Part shown: in pieces, positions 24,596 through 32,200 of the stretch
How the letters are laid out: each line of letters begins with the position of its first letter
Numbering within the stretch: position 1 is the first letter of the stretch
Assembly: GCA_018238545.1 (NCBI GenBank)
Contig: JABCTC010000035.1
Location: 1 to 35,270, forward strand
Origin: Candidatus Heimdallarchaeota archaeon
Lineage (GTDB): Archaea; Asgardarchaeota; Heimdallarchaeia; Heimdallarchaeales; Heimdallarchaeaceae
DNA length: 35,270 nt
Reading direction: 5' to 3'
The notes under the pieces: model-generated
The model's database searches: none
Told to the model about the DNA's origin: nothing
What the model saw: only the letters and a program-made list of their open reading frames with translations
Program-made: the position numbers and the translations under genes

Positions 24596-25753
24596 CTATT
24601 TACCCTTTAGAAATTCAACTAAGCAAAATTTACCTCTTCTTGTAGCAGGAATCCGTTCTCCGACTGTAAATGTTTTATCTGGCAGAAGGTTTTGTAGTAT
24701 TCCTTCCCACATATATAAAACAAAGTCACACAAATCTCTTTTTCCTTCAACACATTTCTCTCCAGGGGCATATGTACAATAGCTTCTAGCAGGAAATTCA
24801 ACATATGCGACACGACGAGATACTGTTGAAGTAATATCGTCTGGTAGATGTTTTAACAAATCATCTTCAGAATTAGTTTTAATTGTTTTAATGACATATT
24901 GACCAATCATCGAAGATATTTCTCGTATGCTTTGGTCAGCATCTCTTATGTTTGTAAGTAGGATTTCAATGAGATATAAAATGTGGTTCTCAGTAAATTC
25001 AGCCTTTGCCTTTTTTACATTTGTATCCTCCATATCACTAAAGAAAGTAGTAATTATTTCAGCTAACACTTGATGAAAAATCGGTAAAATCATGGCAATG
25101 GGATAATTTTTCGAGATTGGTGAGAATGTATCTTCTAAACTTAATCCAATTGAGGATTTGATCTCTTCTTCCTCTGTAGAAAGTTGTGGTTTGATTGATT
25201 GAGCTATAGTTTGTTGCATATCTACGATGGGTTTGTATGTCGAAGTACTGGTTTCGACTTGAATAATTTTTTCCCCTATTGTAGGTATTGGGTGTTCAAT
25301 CTTTTGTATTATGACCTGCATCTGTTGAGATTCAAATTGGCTAGGGATTTGTTCAACTATGACATCCGACTCAAACAGGAAATATCCAAGAGCTCGAATT
25401 ATACCTGAAACAATCAAGATATAGGATAAATCTGTAGATTCTGAAGAAATAAAACGGTTAGCACCTAAATTAATTATTGCACTTTCTTCCTTCTTCTCAA
25501 TATTCAAAGTTTTCCAACCTAGGAATTCTACTAATGAATCAAACTGCTCTTCAATACTTAGATCTCTATGTGGTGTAAAATTGTTGAAAATCACATCTGC
25601 AATAATAGAGACTATTGCTTCTTCATTTTCCTTTTTAGTAATGTCAAACGAAGATATTATTCGTTTTAATGTATTCATTAGTATCTTTGTAATTTGCAAT
25701 GCGCGTAATTTGTCACTACCTTTGTTTGTCCAAGTCGGAGAATAACCGCTCAT
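24596..25753 (-). CDS. Unknown protein with V4R-like C-terminal domain
   Basis: The 385-residue protein is mostly helical. The last 70 residues contain CTYAPGEKCVEGKRDLCDF, then YMWEGILQNLLPDKTF, TVGERIPATRRG and KFCLVEF. Cysteine spacing followed by a G.L helix and a GxxC-F ending resembles the V4R (4-vinyl reductase-like) ligand-binding domain. The N-terminal 150 residues may be a related divergent half (FDSLVEFLGWKTLNIEKK, then FISSESTDLSYILIVSGI). Residues 160-215 are a Gln/Ser/Glu-rich linker. V4R domains bind small hydrophobic ligands and often sit in signalling proteins, fitting the nearby kinase-like gene. The domain call is tentative. Confidence 0.45.
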   Translation of the reverse strand: MSGYSPTWTNKGSDKLRALQITKILMNTLKRIISSFDITKKENEEAIVSIIADVIFNNFTPHRDLSIEEQFDSLVEFLGWKTLNIEKKEESAIINLGANRFISSESTDLSYILIVSGIIRALGYFLFESDVIVEQIPSQFESQQMQVIIQKIEHPIPTIGEKIIQVETSTSTYKPIVDMQQTIAQSIKPQLSTEEEEIKSSIGLSLEDTFSPISKNYPIAMILPIFHQVLAEIITTFFSDMEDTNVKKAKAEFTENHILYLIEILLTNIRDADQSIREISSMIGQYVIKTIKTNSEDDLLKHLPDDITSTVSRRVAYVEFPARSYCTYAPGEKCVEGKRDLCDFVLYMWEGILQNLLPDKTFTVGERIPATRRGKFCLVEFLKGK

Positions 25754-25930
25754 ATCTATCGTCCTTTTGCAATGCAGAGTATTGATTTTCTTCTACATTA
25801 AGATGAACATGTCATAATTATAACCTTTATGTTAATTTTTCTTTCACGACATATCAAAAATCTGAAAATGGTTTAAGTCAAAAAGCTTAAAACACCTTTC
25901 TATCCGTATCCTATAGATATCGTACTAGTG

Positions 25931-26119
25931 ATGACTATGAGTAAAATGATTGATATGCCTAGATGCACAAGCTGTAACAAAACCATTAGTCCTAGCGAAG
26001 GAGGAACTACACGCTTTTCGTGCCCTAACTGTAATGATGTAATAATTGTACGCTGTGAAAAATGTAGACTTTTTGGAAATGAATATATCTGTCCAAAATG
26101 CAGCTTTCAAGGTCCATAA
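25931..26119 (+). CDS. Archaeal double zinc-ribbon protein linked to EF-1 beta
   Basis: The protein is about 62 residues with four CxxC pairs: CTSC, CPNC, CEKC and CPKC. It reads RCTSCNKTISPSEGG ... CPNCNDVIIVRCEKC ... YICPKCSFQGP, the layout of a conserved archaeal family (COG2888-like) of small zinc-finger proteins usually encoded just before EF-1 beta, as here. Starts GTG 25928, ATG 25931 and later ATGs are all in frame; the N-terminus is uncertain by a few residues. It precedes EF-1 beta by 12 bases and is co-transcribed with it. A putative RNA-binding or translation role follows from context. Confidence 0.85.
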   Translation: MTMSKMIDMPRCTSCNKTISPSEGGTTRFSCPNCNDVIIVRCEKCRLFGNEYICPKCSFQGP

Positions 26120-26131
26120 GAGGCGTTAATA

Positions 26132-26401
26132 ATGGGTAGTGTATTATTAGTTTATGAGATTCGTCCTGAATCTGTAGAAGTAACTCCAGAAATAGTCGAA
26201 GGAAAAATTAGAGCTGGTCTAGATCCTAAATTTCAAATGCAAGATAATCCTGAAGAAAAACCATTATTTTTCGGTATGGTCGGTATAATCGGACAATTCA
26301 TTATACCTGAGGAAGATGGTGCTCAAGATCAACTTGAACAATTCTTGAACTCATTAGAGGAAATCTCATCAATTCAGATGACATTTGTTACCCGATTGTA
26401 G
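26132..26401 (+). CDS. ef1b: Translation elongation factor aEF-1 beta
   Basis: The 89-residue protein matches the archaeal nucleotide exchange factor of EF-1 alpha. The N-terminal VLLVYEIRPESVEV is followed by a central helix, FFGMVGIIGQFIIPEE corresponds to the conserved phenylalanine-glycine strand, and it ends IQMTFVTRL, equivalent to the usual C-terminal VxxVxRL. The length is typical (about 90). It promotes GDP release from EF-1 alpha. Its last 14 bases overlap the convergent kinase-like gene. Confidence 0.93.
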   Translation: MGSVLLVYEIRPESVEVTPEIVEGKIRAGLDPKFQMQDNPEEKPLFFGMVGIIGQFIIPEEDGAQDQLEQFLNSLEEISSIQMTFVTRL

Positions 26402-28505
26402 AACTATATTCTTTTTCATCCAATTCTGATTCAATGAGAATTGGCATCATAATTTCGAAAATCGAACCTTTTTTCCAGTCTTTTTCATCTATTTCTGTCA
26501 TCTGGACCAAATAGTTGTACTTTTTAGCTATTTCATTTACAATCATAAATCCAAGATGTTTACGAACAGTTTCGTCAAAAGGTGACAAACTGAGAGCTCT
26601 TTGAATTTCTTCTCTTATCTCAGGATGCGTTCCTTCTCTATCAATAATTTTGACTTTAATAAACGGCTCATCTTTAATAAAGCACTGCTCACCAGAAATC
26701 TCAATCTTAACTTCGTTGTTTGCAGACTTTTGAATCAAACTTGTAAGCGTATAGAGAAATAATTCATAAAGAAAAACACCAGCGACCACTCTTGTTTCTG
26801 TAGGAAGAACATTAGTGATGTCAATTTCCTTATCTTCAAATTCTTCATTGATTTTTGTTATGACTCTTTCAATTGTCATTTTTAGAGGAATATACATCCT
26901 TTCTGCGCTCGTTGATATATCTAATACACTTGAGAGTAGCCTAATATCTTGAACAATAGCTGTTCCTCTTTTTACAAGGGTGCTTACTCGTTGTATGACT
27001 TGATTCTCTTCCGGAGAATTTTTGTCATCTAATAATTCATAATAACCAGAAATACCGAAGAGAATATTGTAAATGTCATGGGTAAGCACATTTAGGTACA
27101 TTCGCGATCTGTTTGAGTACTCTTCAGCAATTGATTGTAATTTTGTTGCTTCGGATATATCAACAAGAGACAATGCAACACAATATTCTCCTGTAAGATT
27201 GTTAATTGTTGGTGATAATTGAACAAAGAACGTTCGGGTATCTAACTGCCCGAATTGAGCAACTTCTATATCGACTTTCATTGTTCCTTTCACGATATTA
27301 GTTATTACATCGCTTATTTTATCGCGAATTAGAACCGCTTTTTCCTCTTGTAGTTTTAAGGAATAGCCCAGTTTCAATCCTATTGTTTCATCATGATTTA
27401 GATTGAAAGTTTTTTCAGCTTGTTTGTTAAGGTATAGTATCTCGTTTTTGTTGTTAACAAGTAAGATAGGGAAAGATGAATATTCAGAAGTTTGTGTTAT
27501 TTGTTGAATGTCATCTAGCAACCTTTTTCGTTGGAGGGTGAGAAACAGCTGATTTGCTAAGATTCTAAGGAAATGAATATTGGTTTCTGACAGGTTTTCC
27601 TTGGAGGGAGATAATACTAGAAGAAATCCAAGCATAATATTTGTTGAACCAATTGGGAGTATAACACCAAACTGTTCAGAATAGATTGAAAAATCTACAT
27701 CTTCTATTTTGCTTGATGTGTTAAAGTATGGTAAATTAGATACCACCAAATTTGGCTTAGAATAATAATTCACTATCTCCTCGTTTAAACCAATATGTTG
27801 AATAAGCGTAAAATGATCAACATCTTTGATAAAAACGCCTATACTCTCAATATCTGTTCTCTTCTTAACTTTAGGGAGAATGTTGCTAAGAATAATTTTA
27901 ACTTCTGTCGTTTCTAATGTAAGATTTGACATCTCGACAATAAGTTCTGTTTGTTGTTGTTTCAGTAAAGAGCTATATTCTTCAACCCAAGAGGAAATTA
28001 GAGCAGATATTGTATGAGAAACACCATTAATTATTTCAAAATAGTTTTCTTCATTATATTTCTTAGTTTCAGGAAATAGAAAGGTTGTGAGTGTACCTAT
28101 AATGGTTGAATTATCATAAAATAAAGGTGTAATTATCGCCTCGCTGATGCCTTTTTCAATTAGTTTTTCTTTTAATGCAAATTTATTTGAAAGTGTATCC
28201 ATTTGAACCCAGATTGGCTTAGATGAAGTAAAAATATCAGAGTAGGGATTATCGCTTTCAAATGCGTCCATTTCAAACTCTAATTCTTCTTTTTTTATAT
28301 CTGCACCAGAAATTGAAAAAGGTACGAGTAATTGCGTCTCTTGGTCATAAAAATTAATGAGTACAAGAGAAGGATTGAGGGTTTTTTCAATGATACTGCT
28401 AAGATTCTGGATGATCTCAAGAACACCTTTAATCTCCTTAAGCTCCCCTCTCTGCAATAATTTAAGGAATTCAAACAAATTAGTCTTAGTATGGTAATCA
28501 TCCAT
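26388..28505 (-). CDS. GAF-GAF-PAS histidine-kinase-like sensor
   Basis: The 705-residue soluble protein has no membrane segments. The order is: a GAF-like domain (about 25-170, with LVLINFYDQETQLL and IITPLFYDNSTIIGTL); a second GAF-like domain (about 190-340); a PAS domain (about 345-465, with FPILLVNNKNEILYLNK and a hydrophobic core); a phospho-acceptor helix with LTHDIYNILFGISGYYEL near 475-492; and a C-terminal ATPase-like domain. The ATPase part lacks the N-box asparagines (LYTLTSLIQKS) and has only DREG and HLGFMIVNEIA in place of the G boxes, so ATP binding is doubtful. It is divergent from the roadblock-like gene, with 254 bases between them. It may be a pseudokinase or a diverged kinase. 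Confidence 0.8.
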   Translation of the reverse strand: MDDYHTKTNLFEFLKLLQRGELKEIKGVLEIIQNLSSIIEKTLNPSLVLINFYDQETQLLVPFSISGADIKKEELEFEMDAFESDNPYSDIFTSSKPIWVQMDTLSNKFALKEKLIEKGISEAIITPLFYDNSTIIGTLTTFLFPETKKYNEENYFEIINGVSHTISALISSWVEEYSSLLKQQQTELIVEMSNLTLETTEVKIILSNILPKVKKRTDIESIGVFIKDVDHFTLIQHIGLNEEIVNYYSKPNLVVSNLPYFNTSSKIEDVDFSIYSEQFGVILPIGSTNIMLGFLLVLSPSKENLSETNIHFLRILANQLFLTLQRKRLLDDIQQITQTSEYSSFPILLVNNKNEILYLNKQAEKTFNLNHDETIGLKLGYSLKLQEEKAVLIRDKISDVITNIVKGTMKVDIEVAQFGQLDTRTFFVQLSPTINNLTGEYCVALSLVDISEATKLQSIAEEYSNRSRMYLNVLTHDIYNILFGISGYYELLDDKNSPEENQVIQRVSTLVKRGTAIVQDIRLLSSVLDISTSAERMYIPLKMTIERVITKINEEFEDKEIDITNVLPTETRVVAGVFLYELFLYTLTSLIQKSANNEVKIEISGEQCFIKDEPFIKVKIIDREGTHPEIREEIQRALSLSPFDETVRKHLGFMIVNEIAKKYNYLVQMTEIDEKDWKKGSIFEIMMPILIESELDEKEYSSTIG

Positions 28506-28713
28506 CTATGATATCTCTCCACGGACAGTATCTAACATGTTAACATCTTATTTTGATTATTTTTCAAACCTTTTTACGTTTTTAGTAAGTTACATTGTTT
28601 TTGATAACTATTATTACTCCCATTGATTATTTAATGATTGTGTCAATCTGTTATGAAAGAGAATAACTTTGTATTTTCTACTAATTTTCAATATAATCAT
28701 TAGCCTAAACCAA

Positions 28714-28754
28714 AAATATTTATGAATGGATTTGTTATAATTCTATCGAGGAGA
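28714..28754 (+). promoter_or_regulatory. Promoter and ribosome binding site of the roadblock-like gene
   Basis: AAATATTTATG (28714-28724) is a TATA-like box and GAGGAG (28748-28753) a ribosome binding site six bases before ATG 28760. The remaining divergent gap shows no gene. Confidence 0.45.
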
Positions 28755-28759
28755 TTTCC

Positions 28760-29743
28760 ATGTTAGAGGATATAACTAAAACACTTTCAGAATATTCTAA
28801 CCTAATCTTTGGATTCTTTTTAGGAGATAAAGAGGGTAAAATATTAAAGGAGAGTGTGTTTAGCCCTGATAATTGTCCTCAACAGATTTTATCAAATGTT
28901 CTCAAAGCTTTCTGCACATTTGCAGAGGATACTCAAATTTCTAACAAAGGAACTATAGAACTAACAAAATCCAAAATATCCTTTATTAAAATTCAAGACA
29001 TTACTTATGTTTTGAATCATAATTTGCCTGATAAAATAATTGCTGAAACATTAATTGAGCAACTATCAATAATATTCGAGGAGAAGTCAAAAACAAAATT
29101 CTATAGTGGTGATCCTCAGAGCGTTTTTTCAGGCGCATCAGCTGTTTTTAATCAAACTACAGAAGAAATTTTTGGTGACGTGCTTTCTTTCCAAAAGCGT
29201 AAGGATCAAGAAAAGGAAGCCGTTTCATTGGAACTTGAGCTAATTGATGTTTCCATCAACTATGATGAGATTGCTTTTTTGCCTCAGATTATTGGAGAGA
29301 AAAAAGCACCTAAAAAACCAGCTTCAGAGGGGACAAAGAAAACAAAAGAGGAAAGCGATTTTTCTAAAGAGCAAAAATTAGGTGCAGTAACCTTCAACAT
29401 CTTAAATTCTATCAGTGGGATTGAACACCTGGTTTTTGTTGAGCATGATGATGAAACTACTAATCTTTTCTATCAGAATGGGAAACTAGATGAGAGTTTT
29501 GTAAATAAAACTCTAAAGATTTGTGAAAAATTTCTCCCAGATATCTTAGAAATGCTGAATGATGAAAGTTTAGAGAAATCTATAGATGTAACAGAATCAT
29601 ATCAGATAATATTTGTTCTACTTGATGAAAATAATTTCTTCTATGCCATTACCAAAAAGAATGTAGATGCTGTTTTATTGAGCCCAGTTTTTGAGAGAAT
29701 TGCGAAAAGAATCAAGGATGTTGTTATAGATTACAAAACATGA
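28760..29743 (+). CDS. Protein with tandem roadblock/longin-like domains
   Basis: The protein has 327 residues in two similar halves. Residues 12-110 read as a profilin-like fold: strand with GFFLGDKEGKI, helix, strands around KISFIKIQDITYVLNHN and a final helix IIAETLIEQLSIIFEE. Residues 210-325 repeat the plan: helix FNILNSISGIEHLVFVEHDD, strand TNLFYQNGK, helix, IIFVLLDENNFFYAITKK, final helix FERIAKRIKDVV. Between lies a charged linker (about 165-205). Such folds in Asgard archaea and eukaryotes bind small GTPases or make Ragulator/MglB-like complexes. The GTPase partner is not in the window. The assignment is by pattern, not alignment. Confidence 0.55.
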   Translation: MLEDITKTLSEYSNLIFGFFLGDKEGKILKESVFSPDNCPQQILSNVLKAFCTFAEDTQISNKGTIELTKSKISFIKIQDITYVLNHNLPDKIIAETLIEQLSIIFEEKSKTKFYSGDPQSVFSGASAVFNQTTEEIFGDVLSFQKRKDQEKEAVSLELELIDVSINYDEIAFLPQIIGEKKAPKKPASEGTKKTKEESDFSKEQKLGAVTFNILNSISGIEHLVFVEHDDETTNLFYQNGKLDESFVNKTLKICEKFLPDILEMLNDESLEKSIDVTESYQIIFVLLDENNFFYAITKKNVDAVLLSPVFERIAKRIKDVVIDYKT

Positions 29744-29745
29744 GT

Positions 29746-29778
29746 GACCTTTCCGAACGTTAACGAACATTAAAGGTC
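29746..29778. repeat. Nested palindrome at the TnpB-side boundary
   Basis: GACCTTT (29746-29752) and AAAGGTC (29772-29778) form a stem around CGTTAACG (29758-29765), itself a perfect palindrome. It lies 3' of both convergent genes, so it may be a shared terminator hairpin or the end structure of the transposon. Confidence 0.6.
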
Positions 29779-29809
29779 TTCAACTGTTATCATCTCTGCG
29801 TCGATTACT

Positions 29810-31015
29810 CTAAACAGTCCAACAGTGAGGATGACTCACGGCATCCACTGTCCCGTAGGTGAAAACCAGCGGGAATACTTTTCGACCGATATTGCCAGCT
29901 GAGTTGCAATCAGCGTTAAGCAGGATACCGGTTGTGCTTCTGAATAAACCTCGTTTCAACCTTCTTCCTAGATATTTGGGATGTTTTGTGATTACCTCGT
30001 TATCTAGAAACGAACATTTGGATGTATAATCTTCTTCCGTCAAGATGACTTTTATCCCTACCTCTTCTGCTTTATATTGAAGTTTGCGTACCAAGGTTAA
30101 GAAAGGAATAGAAACGAAATTCTGATTGTTTCTCTTCCCCATCTTGCTCTTCTGTTTCCATTTCTTGTTATAACCAATAACGATGGTTCCTATGTGATTT
30201 TCCAAACATTGGTCGATGACGATCCTTGAAGCTTTATGAAGATAGTCTTCCACCCGTTGATAGCGTTTGTCTATCACTTTCTTCATCCTCTGCCCGTAAC
30301 CTTCTAATTTTTGTAAATCATACGTAGATTGGAGACGGGCACACTCTTTGTTATACCATTGGTTGATAGCCTTCAGTTTCCTCCCGCGAATGAGGAAAGG
30401 GGAAAAAGCGTTACTCACACAGGCCAAGAGATTGTTCACCCCTAAATCTATGGCTAAGATATTCTTTGCCTGAAGGGCTTGTTTCGATGACTCTTGTTTT
30501 ATTTCTCGGTCATAAATTATCTCTAAGATGAAACATGTTCCTTTAGGGAGTAAACGGATGTGATTGATCTTACTCCCTTTCTCCAGCCTTGTTTTCACTT
30601 TCAACCCTACTTTTTTGGGAAAATGCAACCACCCCTCTTCTTTCACTTTTGCTTGGTTAGCTGTGAAATAGATGGTGTGGAACCCTAGTTTTTTCTTATA
30701 TTTGGGCGCATGGGGTGGAGAGAGGAATTTTCGCGGTTGCTTCTTGTACTCTTTTTTTGCTCTGAAATACGCTTTCCAGTTTTTTACTAAAAATTTTATC
30801 GTCTGTTGAGCGGAGTGGGGGATAAAGTCAGCATAGCAAGGATGATAACGTATCATGCTCACTAACTCATACTCTGAGGTCATATATTTACTATTTTTCA
30901 GTTGTCTTTTGATGATATAATTGCCATAATTATACACATTTTTGCTCTGTCTTGCTAACTGCATAAGCGTGAAACTATGTTTCACTTTTATCCGTTCAGT
31001 TCTTCTAACGAGCAT
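29810..31015 (-). CDS. tnpB: IS605-family TnpB-like nuclease without TnpA
   Basis: The protein is 401 residues from ATG 31015, with GGAGGG upstream. The RuvC-like core has the first aspartate in LAIDLGVNNL (about 190). The usual second-site glutamate is replaced by glycine in IVIGYNKKWKQK. A glutamate pair in LTEEDYTSKC (about 327-328) and an aspartate in LNADCNSAGNI (about 369) follow. The zinc-finger CxxC pairs of classic TnpB are missing; only one Cys remains at TSKCSFLDNE. This matches the TnpB variant with a rearranged glutamate. TnpB is an RNA-guided DNA nuclease of IS200/IS605 elements. No TnpA transposase is nearby. The gene's 3' end carries hairpins that could be guide-RNA scaffold. 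Confidence 0.88.
   Translation of the reverse strand: MLVRRTERIKVKHSFTLMQLARQSKNVYNYGNYIIKRQLKNSKYMTSEYELVSMIRYHPCYADFIPHSAQQTIKFLVKNWKAYFRAKKEYKKQPRKFLSPPHAPKYKKKLGFHTIYFTANQAKVKEEGWLHFPKKVGLKVKTRLEKGSKINHIRLLPKGTCFILEIIYDREIKQESSKQALQAKNILAIDLGVNNLLACVSNAFSPFLIRGRKLKAINQWYNKECARLQSTYDLQKLEGYGQRMKKVIDKRYQRVEDYLHKASRIVIDQCLENHIGTIVIGYNKKWKQKSKMGKRNNQNFVSIPFLTLVRKLQYKAEEVGIKVILTEEDYTSKCSFLDNEVITKHPKYLGRRLKRGLFRSTTGILLNADCNSAGNIGRKVFPLVFTYGTVDAVSHPHCWTV
29823..29850 (-). ncRNA. Possible omega-RNA scaffold hairpin at the tnpB 3' end
   Basis: GTGAG-GATGA-CTCAC (29825-29839) lies inside the outer pair CAGTG/CACTG (29823-29827 with 29846-29850), in the last codons of tnpB. TnpB guide RNAs come from this end of the element, with the guide lying beyond the element's right end (lower coordinates). 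The exact boundary cannot be set by eye. Confidence 0.35.
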
Positions 31016-31126
31016 CACTACTACCCTCCTTATTACATTATTTAAACCTAAAAACTCTCTCTGAACCTACGTGTTAATGCGGGATAAGGCGGAAAATTTG
31101 ATCATCAAAAGACTAGCGTTTGAGTT

Positions 31127-32200
31127 TCACAGCACATTTCTTTGAATTACCGGTTCAGAAATGCTGATTTTCTCATGTATTAGGTTACTTTCCCATTCGT
31201 TTTTACATGAACAACTAATCTCTTTGTTTAACACTCCAATATCTTGGGACATTGTAAACTCCTTTATCGCATTGATAACGAGCTGATCACATTCACCACA
31301 ATTGTGAGCCCCTCTAACATTACCACCTGCAACAATATCACAAATTAATCTTAATTCTGGATATTGTTTCTTAATTTCTTTACATACGTAAAGAAGAGAC
31401 CATAGCCAAGGTGTTCTGTATTCATTCTTTTCGAATAACTGCGAAAGAAATGTTCCACGATGGATACTTATGGCATTGATCGAGATAGTATCAATACCTA
31501 AGGAAACTATCTTTGTTGCGCTTAATAGCATATCACGCATTGAATCATATTCAGAAACGAAAGGAGGTTTGAACAATAGATATGCCTTGACTCGTGCACC
31601 ATTTTCTATTATTTTATTTGCAGCTTTTTCAAAATCCTCCCAGAAGAAACCTTTGTTTATAGAGTTCATAAGGATGGAATTGCTTGAGCTTTCTAATCCA
31701 ATCGCTATTTCTAGTATGGACATATCTATTCTCTTTGATATATTTTTAAGTGATGAATCTTTAATGTATTCGGGTCTAGATTCAATCACCACCTCTTTAA
31801 TTACCTCATACTGAGATAGCTCTTCAAGCATTTTAAATTGAAATTCTTCTGGAACTTCTTTTGTATCAAGAAAACTCCCACTTGTAAAAATCTTCACTGA
31901 ATACAAGAATTCTTTATTTAGTTTGTTCTTCAAAATCTTTTGAAATGATGATAAAATAATCTCAAAATCAGGTTGTTGAGGATTATCGTAAATATACCCA
32001 CAAATCGAACAACCACCACTGCCTGATAGTGCCCATGAGCATCCTCCTGTAGGGAGAATAAAAACTAAAGCTTTTCCTTGCTCCGTTAGAAGACGAGTAT
32101 CTTCTTCCCAGAAGACTACTTTTCGAGAATGTTTTCTAGAGGGAAGTTCTGCTTCTCTAATTTGCTTGATTCTCTCAGCAAAGTTTCTGTTAATTTTCAT
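31127..32200 (-). CDS. raSEA: Archaeosine synthase radical SAM subunit RaSEA
   Basis: The 357-residue radical SAM protein has the unusual cluster spacing CX9CX2C: C54 then C64 and C67 in GGCSWALSGSGGCSICGY. It continues with VKIFTSGSFLD, EVVIESRPEYI and IGLESSSNSILMNSINKG, features of the Elp3-related family typified by TIGR01210. RaSEA works with ArcS to turn preQ0-lysine tRNA into archaeosine (G+) at position 15. Its start overlaps the arcS stop by 4 bases, strongly supporting the partnership. Cysteines near the C-terminus (HNCGEC, SCSC) may bind another metal. Transposon insertion lies just downstream and does not interrupt the gene. Confidence 0.88.
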   Translation of the reverse strand: MKINRNFAERIKQIREAELPSRKHSRKVVFWEEDTRLLTEQGKALVFILPTGGCSWALSGSGGCSICGYIYDNPQQPDFEIILSSFQKILKNKLNKEFLYSVKIFTSGSFLDTKEVPEEFQFKMLEELSQYEVIKEVVIESRPEYIKDSSLKNISKRIDMSILEIAIGLESSSNSILMNSINKGFFWEDFEKAANKIIENGARVKAYLLFKPPFVSEYDSMRDMLLSATKIVSLGIDTISINAISIHRGTFLSQLFEKNEYRTPWLWSLLYVCKEIKKQYPELRLICDIVAGGNVRGAHNCGECDQLVINAIKEFTMSQDIGVLNKEISCSCKNEWESNLIHEKISISEPVIQRNVL

